A program made the position numbers and the translations under genes. The notes beneath the pieces were generated by a model. The model was not told where the DNA came from. It saw only the letters and a list, made by a program, of their open reading frames with translations, and did not search any database. Positions 46,310 through 57,759 of a stretch of DNA of 64,000 bases are shown one piece after another (positions within the stretch are counted from its first letter, which is position 1; each line of letters begins with the position of its first letter). This stretch comes from Galerina marginata (Eukaryota > Basidiomycota > Agaricomycetes > Agaricales > Galerinaceae). The stretch spans positions 310,001 to 374,000 of the forward strand of contig JAECYW010000005.1 in NCBI GenBank assembly GCA_023014335.1, read 5' to 3'.

Positions 46310-46325
46310 CCATCGATATCGATGG
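46310..46325. promoter_or_regulatory. palindrome CCATCGATATCGATGG upstream of SKT5
   Basis: Perfect 16-bp palindrome about 220 bp before the SKT5 start codon, with copies upstream of the other SKT5 5' fragments. A homodimer-binding site is plausible but untested. Confidence 0.4.
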
Positions 46326-47626
46326 TTTCGTGTTGGACGACGGCTTTGGCTCGAAAATTGCTGGCTTCTGTCTAATCTTGGTTTCTCTTTGAGCTGATTT
46401 GTGCTGGGATTCTAACCTCAGCGCCAAGGACCCAGGTGCCTCAGCCACCTCGACCCAACTACGCACCACAGGCAGTGCTTCCGCAGCCGTCCTGCCCGTA
46501 TCTTGTCAACTTCACCGTCGTACCTTCCCTATGCTTCAACCGACCGTCCAAACCGACACTTCCGAGCCTGTAACGTCGCCTCCAAAGTCTGATAGGGCCA
46601 TGACTCTCGATCTTCATACACCCGTCCCTCCCACTGCCCCCGATTCAACCGCCAAGTCCAAGTCTCAGGTAACCCTCGGCGCATTTCCTACGTCTTACTC
46701 TTACCTATGTGGAGTTCCCGCTCCGACTGTGTGCGGAACAACCGAATCAACCCCTATTCGAGACAACTACCGGCACTACCTTCAGCATACGATCGAAGGC
46801 ACCTCTAATAATAGGTATACAAATTATTTCTCTTCCTATTCCTTCATCCACGAGACGGCCCCTCGCTAATTACATATATTCCTTCATTCACATGCCGATC
46901 TCGAGGCACCTTTCCCCCTATTCTTATTTCCCCTTAAAAGTTTACAGAGAAAATTTCCTAGCTAGTTAGGTATAAAAGCCCTGTAGTAGCTACTTATTTT
47001 CTTTGGTTAATCGCAACCCACCATTTCAAGTCCTTTTGGCTGTAAACGTTCAGTGCATCTGGCAACACACATCGAGTTACGCCGAGTAACTACCAACTAC
47101 TTGAACATTTCTAGGACGTAGTTGACGGAGTCACTACCTACCCTCACCCCTTTCCCTTTCCAACCTTGTTGGAATCTCTTCACCTACCTTCCCTCGTCGC
47201 TGCTCTCTTGATTTTCGCCTTGGCTTTCTCATCTAAGAGAGCTGTACGGGGATGGTGCATTTTGATGGCGTGGCTGCCAGTGCGCCGAGGGTCCCTCAAT
47301 AGGACCAATTCTACTCTACGGCGGGTGGATACGAAAAGAACCGAATTCGAAGCGAAAAGCTGTCCATCGAGATGGAGTCTTGAGCGTGCATTTTCACCTC
47401 AACACTGAAGTCGAAGTTGAAGTACGTACCACACGCACCGCATCCGCCGCCGTCTTGTCTTGAACTTGTCTACAACTTGTCCATGCTATACAACGACGCT
47501 GGTCAGTCTTATTTCGCATTTCTCACTTTTGATTTATTACGATATTCTAGAACTAGTACGGTCTCGAGCAATTTCCCTCCCCACCGAAACTAGATGAAGA
47601 TCGTGGTGTGCGGTGGGTTACGTTTG

Positions 47627-47659
47627 CCCCGTCCCCGTCCCCGTCCCCGTCCCCGTCCC
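47627..47659. repeat. CCCCGT hexamer microsatellite
   Basis: About 5.5 units of CCCCGT in a row inside array A. Confidence 0.9.
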
Positions 47660-48338
47660 ACGTCCTAGAACACCCTCGGCGCAGGTCTTGGGTCTTGCTC
47701 ACCCACCGCCCTCTCTGCTCTCCCGCTCTCTTCGCCTATTCATCTTGGCCTTGCTGTGAAACAGGAAGGTTCCCCCGGTTCGAAATTCACCATATAAGGA
47801 AGGGACTTCTCTGCATCAGCTTTGTCAGCACCGCTTGGGTCAAGCCCAACCAAATAAAAGGACGACCTGGACATGTCGCAAAGTTTTCTGCAACTTGTTT
47901 GTTCAATGTTTGGTTCTAGTTCGTTGTCAAGCCCAACCAAATAAAAGGTTGACCTTGACCTTTCGCAAAGTTTTCTGCAACTTGTTTATTTGGTTTCAAA
48001 GCCCTTGTCCTTGAGTCAAGCTCAACCAAATTCAAGGCCTTCGACGCTTTCGTTTTCAATTTTGCCTCCTTCAATCACCGTCTTAGGAAGTTAGGAGCGC
48101 ATCTCAAGTCAAATCATAACCGCCAGAGTTGTACATCATTCTTTTCTGAAATGGTTTATTGTTTTCTTTCTTTACCGTGACACTCGGAAGCCAACTTTTG
48201 TTAGATGGATGCGCTGCACATCGTATTCGGCCGTTTTTCTGCGCTCCCCCTCCTTGTTGTAGTAATGCCTTGTATGTACAGACTTGTGGTCGTGCAGCAG
48301 GAGACCGTGTGCCTGCTCAACGCGCTCCCGAGCCTTGC

Positions 48339-49443
48339 CAGGGGGTCGGCAATCCCCTATAGGGCCGTGGCAGCGCTTAGTCACGGTCAGTCACGCGCGG
48401 CGTCACAAATAGTGGTACACGCGCGTGACGCGCTGCCTGAAAGGGCGGCTTTGTGTATCCTGCCTCCAGCCTTTCAATTCTCAACGGATGCTTGTGCTAC
48501 ATGGTTAATAGACCAAATATACATTACCTAGTACTAAATTAGTCTACAAATTATTTAAGAATAGCACTACAACATGAAAAAATTACATGGTCAATAAATC
48601 AAGTAAATGCCTGGCCCAGGCAGGTCTTAATTTCATTCCTCAGTGCCACAGAGGAATTTTGTGAGATCTAAACATTAAATAGCATATTTCTATATGTATC
48701 TAGTATGGTAGACTCACTTTATTAACCTGCTTTTGCACCTGTGGATCCCATTTGATATTCATGGGTACCCTGCCTCCTACCCTCCTTCCAGTAATTCCCT
48801 GGTTACTCCCTACCCCCAAATTTTTCTTCAATAAATACTATGAAGTTATAGAGGCATAATTAGCTGTTTTGTGATTAAATACGCCAGATCCTGCTTGAAT
48901 AAAAAGGTATTATACGCCCAAAGATCACTAAAAGTCTATAGAAAGCTTCAGAATGCCATACCCCATCTTCTTCCACTACTAAAAAGTGATTTTTATGATA
49001 TTTTTCAAAAAATGGCCATGTTAAATTTTTTTTATCATGTCACTAATGACCCAAAGTTGAAAATTTCAAGACATATCTTCACAAATACTACGCCAAAATT
49101 AAATTCCCCTGGGCTAATTAAAGATTTTATGCATAGAAACGTTTTTTGTTACTGAGACCTGTCGGGATAGTCTCATTTCAAAGAGTCTATAGCCTCAGAA
49201 GTTAGGTACTAAAATACAGTCAATTTGGCAGGGGATTTCATTGCATAGAGCCATTTAAAAATATACATAATACATTAATACATCTAGGGTATAATTTCGG
49301 ATATTTAATGAGCTGAAAATGTGTTTCCGTGTCGCAGAGTGCATTGTGGAAGGCAGGGCGCGAGTGGGGAAGTATTTCTGGCGCGCGCACGCGTCACACG
49401 CGCGGTCACGGTACGTGACCTTAGCGAGGATTGCCGACCCCCA
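48339..49443. mobile_element. old hAT-like non-autonomous element, 1.1 kb
   Basis: Inverted ends (CA)GGGGGTCGGCAATCC at 48339-48355 and GGATTGCCGACCCCC at 49428-49442. The CAGGGGTCGGCAA-type start is characteristic of many hAT elements. Subterminal GTCACG/CGCGTGAC motifs are dense on both sides (48378-48438 and 49381-49420). The interior is A+T-rich, unlike the surrounding array. No intact target duplication could be recognised, so it is probably old; no transposase. Confidence 0.6.
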
Positions 49444-52000
49444 ACTAGTATACCGCTACGGCAGTTCTGTTGCTGTAGGGCGCCGTAATTAATGGCTGTA
49501 TGCTGTTACGGTACGGTGGACACCCCTGGTTTGAATTCATCACATTTGGAATTAACAAAAACCTTTACATATAGTAGTAACTCTTCGTCAACGCCGCGAG
49601 GAGCCAACCGCAGGTTGGCGACGAGTGGCGTAAAAACAAGTCGTTCTTGCTGATGAACTTTACATAATATTGTATCTTTTGTTCGTCACCGCAATGTGAA
49701 CCACACAGCAAGGCCACGATGACGAAGTCATCCCTTTATGGACAGCAGTATGGGCATGGGTGGTTTTATCCCACACCATTGGTCCGAGGGTGTACGCACA
49801 AAACCAATTCTACTCTATGGCGTGGGTACGAAGCGAACATGAAACACGAATTTTAATCGAAAGCGCTGCCCATCGAGCTTGTATCTTGAGCGTGCATCGC
49901 ACGCAGCGCATCCGCCGCCGTCTTGTCTTGAACTTGTCTTTAACTTGTCCATGCTATATCCTCGCTCTCGCTCTCTGCTTGGCTCTCCTCGCCTAAATAA
50001 ACCCCGTGTGATCCCCACGCACCCACTCTCTCCCCCTTCCCTCTTCCCTAATTATCCGCCAATCCACGTCCACAATCACCCTCGGCGTAGCTCCTACCCA
50101 AGTATCTCCACCCCTGCCGCTCTCCGGATTTCGCTTGGTCATTAATCTAGCTAGCAGGGCAGTGTGGAGATGGATATTGCGGCATCCTGTTGAGGCGACG
50201 GGCTTGCGTCGAGGGTGGACGAGCGAGACCAGTCCCATAGCGAGTGGATATGAAATCGGATTTAAACGAAAATTCGAAAGGAAATGCTGCGCCTCTCCTC
50301 GAGTTTGATCCCGAACTTCACTTCCCCCAGTTCCTGGTCCTGGTCCCGGAACACCCTCGGCGCAGCTCCTAAGTCTTATGTGCCCACCCCCACCGCTGCT
50401 CTCTTCGTGTTTTCATCGGGCTGAGCGGTATGGGGATGTGTCTTGGACTGATTGTTTCGCGCCGAGCGTCAGAGTGAAGTGGGGCCAATTCTGGGCTGGG
50501 ATGATATGAAAAACGACACGAGTTAGAAAGGGAATGCTGCTCTCCGAACTTTATCCTAGATCTTCACCTCAATAGTTCATCTCCCAAGTGCTGTTTCCTC
50601 GCTCTTTCACCGCGCCTGCCCTTCTACAACTAAACCTCCTTCCTTGTAGCTCATCAACCCCATCCCAGTTTTCTCTCCTTCCGTGTACGTGACCTCTTAC
50701 AACGAACCTTATCCGCCCCCATTCTCATCCTCATACTCATCATCGCCGTGTCAATGTAGCCAATCTCTGTACCCGCCCACTTCCGACTTCCCGCTGCCTC
50801 GATCCAACCGCCAAGTCCAAGTCCCCGACATCCCTCGGCGCATTTCCAGGTCTCATTTACCCTCCCTCGTCGCTGCCCTCTTCGAATTTTGATAGGGCAG
50901 AGCAGTGGGGATGGAAAACGCGAGCCGAGGGTGCCTGGGTGAAACGGTTCTAACGCGGGATGATTTGATAATGAATACGAACGAAATGATACTGGTTCGT
51001 CTCGGTTCTTTCTTCTCACTCCTTATTTCTTATGACGTTCTTGGACTGGACTAGTACGCTCCCGAGGACTCCAAAACTAGACGAAGATCGTGCTGGGCTA
51101 TGTTAATAACTGTTACCTCCAAAATGCCGCCTCTAGTGTCTAGGGTCTGGATCTTCTCTATCCCCCGGTCTCTAAAAAAACCACTTGCTCTCCTCGATTC
51201 AACTGCCAATCCACGTTCACGTCCACCCACGGCGCATTTTCAAGTCTCACTTACCCTCCCACGTTGCTGCTTTCCCGCTCCTCGCATATTTAACGGGCAG
51301 GGCGGTACTGGGATGGTGGGATTGAATGAATTGAAATGCCCGAGTGTAACCTACTCCCTGGCCGGCGAATACGAAATCGAAACGAATTCGAAACAAAAAC
51401 GCTGCCCCTCGAACTTGTGCTCGGATCTTCCGTTTTTACTTCTTCCTCTGAATTCTGAAGTCGTTTTTGGACTGGTACGCGCCCGTAAAACTCTAATGAA
51501 ATGATAAGACCTAGATCGCTGGGCTGCGTATATTCTGTATCCGACTTGGGCCTTGACAAATGACGCTTCCCAGGTTTGGGATTCAGGCATCGAGTGTCGG
51601 ACGGGACCGAGAATCGCCTGGAACATCAAGGTGAAGGCTGGACAACCTCGACTCGGGGCTGTACGCCTTCATCTCGATATGATGAATGTCCGGGTTGTCT
51701 GTCCCGTCCTGTGCACCCGCCTCCGCCTCGCGCTCGTGCTCGTTCTCACTCTCGCCCCCGCTGCATCCAACGACGTAAAGAACCGACCCGCCACCAACAT
51801 TTCAGCTGACGGAACAGAACAGAATGACGCTTCTAATATCGACACCATCGGTAAGTTACTAGCTTACTGGATGAATTTGGATCTGAATCTACAATATTTA
51901 CAGTACGCCTTCAACACGAGACCCGCCTTTAGAATCTAGAGTTTAGATTCTAAATCTACACCTGACCCGCCCCTCGTCAATCACCCACTTCAACCCGCCA

Positions 52001-52782
52001 ATTCGGCAACATTCTACAGTACGTATCTCCATCCCACTGCTTCTCTTCTGCTATTCATATGCCCATCTGGCAGAGAAATATGAAGATTGTAGTTCAGGAA
52101 GAGCTGGGCTACGCGGAAGATGCCCGAGTAAGGTCAACTCCTCAACAGGTGGCGGGCCGAAACGAAACGCAGGTTTTCGAATTTTTGAATATTTCGTTTT
52201 ACTCGTTACTTCTACGATGTACGTGCCCCAAAAATTCTTCCAAGGACAACACCTAAATCTCTGGGCTAGGTATATTCTTCATCGGCCTTGCATCTAGACA
52301 GCTCTCACCGGCATCACTCAGCGCACAAATGACGTTGGACAAGCGATTCGGCTCACTACACAACTCGCAAGTGCAAGGTAAGCCCACAAAGAACTTTTAT
52401 CTGAACAAACACACTTACCACCTTTTACGTTAATAAGCCGTTTTCATCTTCTGCACGGCCTCCTTGGCTGTGTAAGCTGCGCCTACACTGATAGCGTCCC
52501 CACGTTTTGGACATTAAACATTTATGAACTCGCTCACTTGGTCTGTAGTGCAAGTATAACATTGATGGTCCGATGACGACGGAAAATATGGCCCACAAGC
52601 TACCACAGTACAGCATACAGTTTTCATATGAACTAGTGGGCTATGCTCAAATTCGTGAACTGACACATATGAACGATTTCATGAGTTCTGCCTCGAGGCA
52701 GCCACGCACCGTGCCATATTTTTCGAATAAAAACTCGTATGTCCCATGCCGTCCACGTCCAGCCAACTGATTCCCTTTCGTC
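52001..52782. repeat. upstream region of membrane protein gene, duplicated at 59684-60424
   Basis: Strong similarity to 59690-60424 (GGTGGCGGGCCGAAACGAAA, CTCTGGGCTAGGTATATTCTTCATC, GACGTTGGACAAGCG). On the minus strand both copies contain a short open piece with an AAYTAK.AVQKMKTA motif before a GTGAGTGTG donor-like site (52440-52510 and 60080-60160), an unrecognised exon remnant. Probably includes the promoter of the following gene. Confidence 0.6.
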
Positions 52783-54230
52783 ATGTTTTTAGTCCTCTAT
52801 CTTCTACACGCCTTTTCTAATGCGGTCGCTGTTCCTATCACAACCAGCCTACCACGAGAAATCTATCAACACCCTGGGCTCGAAAATGAATGCGTCTGTC
52901 CACGCTCGGTCTCGGATATCGTCTGGAGCTGTATCACAACGATTGTCGCGTGTTCTTGGGTGTCGATTCATCCCAACATCCCCGAAAAAGGCAGTCCGTG
53001 GTGGCGAAATGTTCTTCGACGTTGCGAGTTGATGTTTTGGGCCATCATTGCCCCAGAGTTTATCGTATTCTGGGCTATGAAACAACGGATCGGAGCTGGG
53101 TTCGTTGAAAGAAAATATAAAAGTCAGTGTTAGTCAGTGTTCGACTTCACATTTTAGGCAAAAACTAACTCCTTGGCGTAGAGGAAGGATGGACGAAAAC
53201 TCACGGGCACTTCCTTCAAATGGGTGGATTCATCTTGCACGACGAGAAAGGCGCCATAGGCGTTCTTTCGGCAGAGCGACTTGAAGAGCTTCTGGAGAAA
53301 AAAGCTATCAACCTGCCCTCCATCACAGAAGACGAAATCCAAGATCGTAGCAAAGGCGATAGTCTCTCCAAGGCCGTTGTTATTGTCCAAACGACATGGT
53401 TTATCACTCAATGTGTCGCTCGCCTAACACAGGGTCTCGTCATTACAGAGCTCGAACTCGTAACGTTAGCTCTAGGTGCACTGAATGGAATCATATATTT
53501 CGCTTGGTGGAATAAACCCCTCAACGTTCAGTCAACAGTTCCGGTGCTTCTTACACCTGAAGCCGCTTCAAATGGTTGGAAACAATAATTTTCCTGCTAG
53601 ATGTCAATGTCACTAATTTCTGTTGCTCCCTCAACAGGCGCTCTTTCCTTTAAGTCACCAGAGCAACTTAAAGACGAAAATGAATCGTCACACAACCCAA
53701 CGTTTGGCGTCCGACTTTGGACATCCCTCGGCAATTTGTTTCGTCTGTTTTTTGCTGCCATTTGGGTAATTCCCAAACGAGTAGGCAACATTATCAACAC
53801 TAGTGATGTAGATGAGCATAAAACATATGTTGAGACATTCTATACCATATCCTTAGGTAACTTGGATGGGCTCGGAACCTTGCTCTCGTTTGTCGGTTGC
53901 ACGTTTGGAGCGATCCATTTGGCAGGGTGGAACCTATTCTTCCCATCCGGTATTGAAGCAACAGTATGGCACCTCTCTTCAGCAACCATTACTGTTTTAC
54001 CCTGGATTTCGACAGTTGCCTTTTCTTTTGCTAGAGACGTTTCCGAGATGGTGCCGTTGTCGATCAGAGCCAATTTCGGACTCGTCTTGACGATCATATT
54101 TTCTGTCGGCAGCGTATTTTATGTTCTTGCCCGACTTTTGCTTTTGGTGGAAGCAATTATGTCTCTCAGAGATCTTCGCCCAGAAGCATTAGAAATAGTT
54201 TCATGGACATTGCTCATACCGCATGTTTGA
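52783..54230 (+). CDS. multi-spanning membrane protein, unit A copy, 441 aa
   Basis: Exons 52783-53122, 53182-53574 and 53638-54230 join in phase (introns GTCAGT...GCGTAG with CTAAC branch, and GTTGGA...CAACAG). The chosen ATG starts a signal-peptide-like MFLVLYLLHAFSNAVAVP. Signatures of a large uncharacterised agaricomycete family follow: DIVWSCITTIVACSWVSIHP, ELMFWAIIAPEFIVFWA, KKEGWTKTHGHFLQMGGF, ITEDEIQDRSKGDSLSK, QTTWFITQ and ELVTLALGALNGIIYFAWW, then several hydrophobic helices and a conserved SWTLLIPHV end. An in-frame ATG further upstream (52573) is separated from this start by a TGA at 52768, which is why the later ATG is preferred. Function unknown. Duplicated at 60425-62105. Confidence 0.8.
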
Positions 54231-54459
54231 GGACATTGGGTTTCGACCAATAAATATACCCACGTACACTCCTACATAGTAACATGGACTTTAGCAGTGT
54301 AAAATATCATTCAGAGAGCATCCAATACTAGTCCTGTTCTACCTCGCCCATAAAACTGTGTCTGAAAGTTCACACCAAATGAGTATAATCCTCCGGGTTT
54401 TATTTAATGTCGCGTCGAGTGGACGCAATGGGGCAGATATTTTTCAACCTTTTGTATGT

Positions 54460-55190
54460 AGGTTGCAGTTGGGATGAAGCGTAGCTGCCTGCCTTTAACC
54501 CAGATAACGCACGTCTTCACGCCAATGCAGTGAGTAATCCATGAAACTTACATAAATAAATTGATAGGGTGATAAACGCAACTGGAACTGGAACGTCCAG
54601 CATACGTATCGTTGGGGCTGAGATGGCTCTTCGTATAGAGGAATCTATTAAAGAAAGTAAATGGTCAGCTAGGCTTAGACCTCTCGTTAAAGTTTGCAAT
54701 GAGCAAACCAAGGTATGAGGTTTACGCATATAAGGATACCATAATTTTCCAGCGTCTACCACAAATATGAATATATGCCCAGGTGAATGTGGAGGAGTCC
54801 TCCCCATTCTGACGAGGATTAAGACGTTCCCTGGTCGCCATTGAGTGCTTCTTACGAACGACAAAAACAGGGGGCGTCCGCGAGACTTGGCTACTACCCA
54901 TTCAAGCTTCTCATCAGCGCCAGTGCAGTCTTGCTTTGCCACGATGACACGCCCAAGAACGCGCGATCCATCGTATCTGAACCCGGCCTTTTTACATGTG
55001 CGCGAGAAAGTAAGCACTGTCGAAAGCGAGGCGACAGAAGAGGCAGACGAAGTTAACTAGGATCGGGGGACGAGTAAGTGGCTAGGAAATAAGAGTGAAT
55101 CACATAGATTCATTTCACGACACGACTAACATGAAGGCTCTCCCGTATCCTGGTTTCTCCATGTTGCCTGATACTTTGGTCGCAACAGCT
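54460..55190 (+). repeat. junction sequence between units A and B
   Basis: 54460-54710 is the dispersed repeat also seen at 39440 and (inverted) 35340. 54845-55040 is the HDDT gene fragment, reading plus-strand KLLISASAVLLCHDDTPKN with an interrupted frame. 55080-55190 continues as in the inverted copy at 34.9-35.0 kb. 54231-54459 between the gene and this repeat has no recognised feature. Confidence 0.65.
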
Positions 55191-55199
55191 CCGCGCGTC

Positions 55200-55590
55200 G
55201 GTTCACAGTCCTTATATTTGGAGGGACCGGGGCTCTCGAGGTGGCAGGGCATGGTTCAGCTAGTCCAGCTCTCTTGCCATCTACACCCACATCTATGATC
55301 GATGCATCATCATCAACGTTCAACAATAACAACACTCACCTGGAAGTTGGTGAGTACCGACGGATCCACTCTATGCGGTCTCGGCGCTATCATCGGGTGC
55401 TCAAGCCTCGGCAGCGACTCGACCTCATACGGGCTCGGTGTGTTGTATCGCTTCCTCTGCAGAGCATCTGCAGACGCAGGTCTCAGGGCGAGAGGTTGTG
55501 GTACACCTGGGTTAGGGTTCAACGTTCAGATTCGGGAGTGAGTTGTTCGTCGTATCAACGGGGTGATGACAGGGGGAGCAGACATGGATA
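55200..55590 (-). pseudogene. SKT5-like exon 1 copy of unit B
   Basis: On the minus strand an ATG at about 55584 reads MSAPPV, then after a frame change a segment RYNTPSPYEVESLPRLEHPM and IAPRPHRVDPS, matching exon 1 of the intact gene. Intact-looking donor GTGAGTGTTG follows near 55340. No exon 2 is present downstream, so this is a truncated 5' copy. Confidence 0.78.
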
Positions 55591-55599
55591 AGGATGGAT

Positions 55600-57759
55600 G
55601 GGCTGTGATGAGGAGAGAGGGTAGACACAGGCTGGATAGCCTTTGATGGGCGTTGGCGTTGCTCATCGTGATCAACGTGAGGTTTTGGTTGGATTTCTTT
55701 TTCCATTAGGTAATGCACAGCCACGTTTGTCTTTCTTTCCGTCTCTCCCGCTTTCACATCTGGTTCCGCGAGTACCACCACCATCGATACCGATGGTTTC
55801 TTCTTGAACGACGACTTCGAGTCGAATCTTGCTGGCCTGTGTCTAATCTTTGCTTCTCTTTCGACTACTGGGACGATAACCTCACCGCGGACTCAGGTGC
55901 TGCCGCCGCGCCCGGCAACTACGCACCTCAGGCAGTGCCTCCGCAGTCGTGCAGCCCTAGTTTCATATCAACTTCACCGTCGTCCCTTCCTCGCTTTGCT
56001 CCCTCCAACTAACCGTCCTAACCGACATCTCCGAGACGGCCGACATCCAATCGACCACCCACTGCCCTCGATTCAACCGCCGGCTTCGTGAACACCCTCG
56101 GCGCATTTCCTACGTCTTACTTACCATCCTTCGTCGTTGCTCTCCTTCTATCCTTATGCTCATCCGGCAGATCAGTACGGGGATGGTTGGTCTGTACGAA
56201 CGGGAGTGTAAATGCGCCGAGGGTGCACGAATGAGACTAATTCTGACGCGGGATGACACCAAAATGAATGACAGCTAAATTCAAAACGTTAGACCAGCTC
56301 GGTTCCTGTTCCTCTTCAGAGTTTCGAGCGGAGCTGAAGACTTTGGCCAATAGGAACATAGATGCTGCTGATCCCATCACCGGCATGCCTTTTTCGGTTT
56401 AGACTCGCAGCACAAACAAATAAAGTGCTATGCTGGAACGCGAGCCGAGCTGGTCTAACGTTTTGAATTTAGCTGGAATCGCTGCTCTTCGAGCTTGATC
56501 TTGATCTTGGATCCTCACTCTGCCCCCAAGTCGAAGTACGCACCACAGGTAATGATTAATGATTCCTCAGCCATTCTGCCTCTGACGATTTCTGTACCCC
56601 GCCCCACTTCCCGCTGCCTCGATTCAACCGCCAAGTCCAAGTCCACGACAACCCTCGGCGCATTTTTTTCCAGGTCTCGCGTACCCTCCCTCGTCGCTGC
56701 TAGGACTCTCTTTGTATTGTTATCGGGCAGAGCAGTGGGGATGGTAATCGTAGTAATGGAAAATGTGTGCCGAGGGTGCCTGGGTGAGACCAGTTCCAGC
56801 GCGGGATGATATGAAAACGAACGAAACGACGCTGGTTCGTCTTGCTTCTTTCTTCTCACTCCTTACCTCTTATGACGTTCTTGGACTGGATTGGTACGCT
56901 CCTAAGCAGACTTTCCACCAAAACTAGACGAAGATTGTGCTGGGCTACGTTAATAACTGTTACCTCCGAGATGCTGCGGCTGGAGTCTAGGGTCTTGATC
57001 TCCATCTTCCCTGCCCCTCAAGCAACCAATTGCTCTCCTCGATTCAACCGCAAATCCAGGTACAGGGACCCCCTCGGCATATTTTCAAGTCTCGCTTACC
57101 TTCCCACGTCGCTGCTCTCCCGCTCTTCGCGTATTTAACGGGCAGAGCGGTACCGGGATGGTGGGGTAAAAGCAGTAAAATGCCCGAGTGTGACTACTCT
57201 ACTCCCTGGCTGGTGGATACGACGACGAAAGAATTCGAAACGAAAACCCTGCCCTTCAAACTTGTACGTGGATCTTCCGTTTTTACTTCTTCCTTCTGAA
57301 GACGTTTTTGAACTGGTGCGTGCCCGTATAACTCTGGTGACGAAACCTAGATCGCTGCCAGTGCGCTTCGTATATTCTGTATCCGACTTGAGCCTTGATA
57401 GATGACGCCTCCCAGGTTTGGGATTCAGTCGGAAGGGACCAAGAGTGGCCTGGATTATCAAGGTGGAGGTTGGACAACTCGCACCGCCCGTAGTTGTACT
57501 CCTTTGTCTTGATATAATCACTACCTTTGATCTTTCTCATTCCCGTCCTTCGCACCCCGCCTCCGCCTTGATCTCTCTCTTGTTGCATCTTCCTCCCTCA
57601 CTCCTCCAAACCAACCTGCTGTCACTCCTTCAACCAAGCTATTGTCAACACTCCAGCTGACGGAACAGAACAGGACGGAACGACTCTTCTAATATTTACT
57701 CTATGAAATTGGTAAGTCACTAGTTTTTTGGATAATTTTGGATCTTAATCTACTTTATT
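55600..57759 (+). repeat. repeat-module array of unit B
   Basis: Type III upstream region 55620-55990, then type I modules with left/right cores at 56093/56214, 56650/56766 and 57067/57182, then a type II module from 57415. The type II module is interrupted at 57760 by a transposon and resumes at 59684. It is shorter than array A (about 2.2 kb versus 5.9 kb), so module number differs between units. Confidence 0.75.

Larger units (their letters stand above)
46100..52000 (+). repeat. repeat-module array of unit A
   Basis: The array starts with the SKT5 upstream (type III) region at 46140-46500. Type I modules follow, with left cores at 46672, 47668, 50084, 50349, 50834 and 51229 and right cores at 47280, 50209, 50925 and variants. 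It ends in a type II module at 51590-51925. Consensus text around type I includes CGATTCAACCGCCAAGTCCA before ACCCTCGGCGCA, TACCCTCCCTCGTCGCTGCT and GGGCAGAGCAGTGGGGATGG within, and a GGGATGATATGAAAACGA-like run after TGCGCCGAGGGT. Spacing between neighbouring cores is roughly 260-560 bp. An unrelated hAT-like insertion is at 48.3-49.4 kb. Confidence 0.75.

Noticed and set aside
47166..47408. Similar short frames (PSLVAAL...SGRAV...) throughout the arrays as a gene family
   Set aside because: The similarity follows from the underlying DNA modules; frames shift between copies, lack common starts and stops, and show no sign of protein-level conservation.
52573..52770. Upstream ATG and in-frame TGA in the unit A membrane gene taken as a nonsense mutation
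   Set aside because: The downstream ATG at 52783 begins a signal-peptide-like sequence conserved in both units, so the upstream frame is probably 5' UTR and the TGA harmless.
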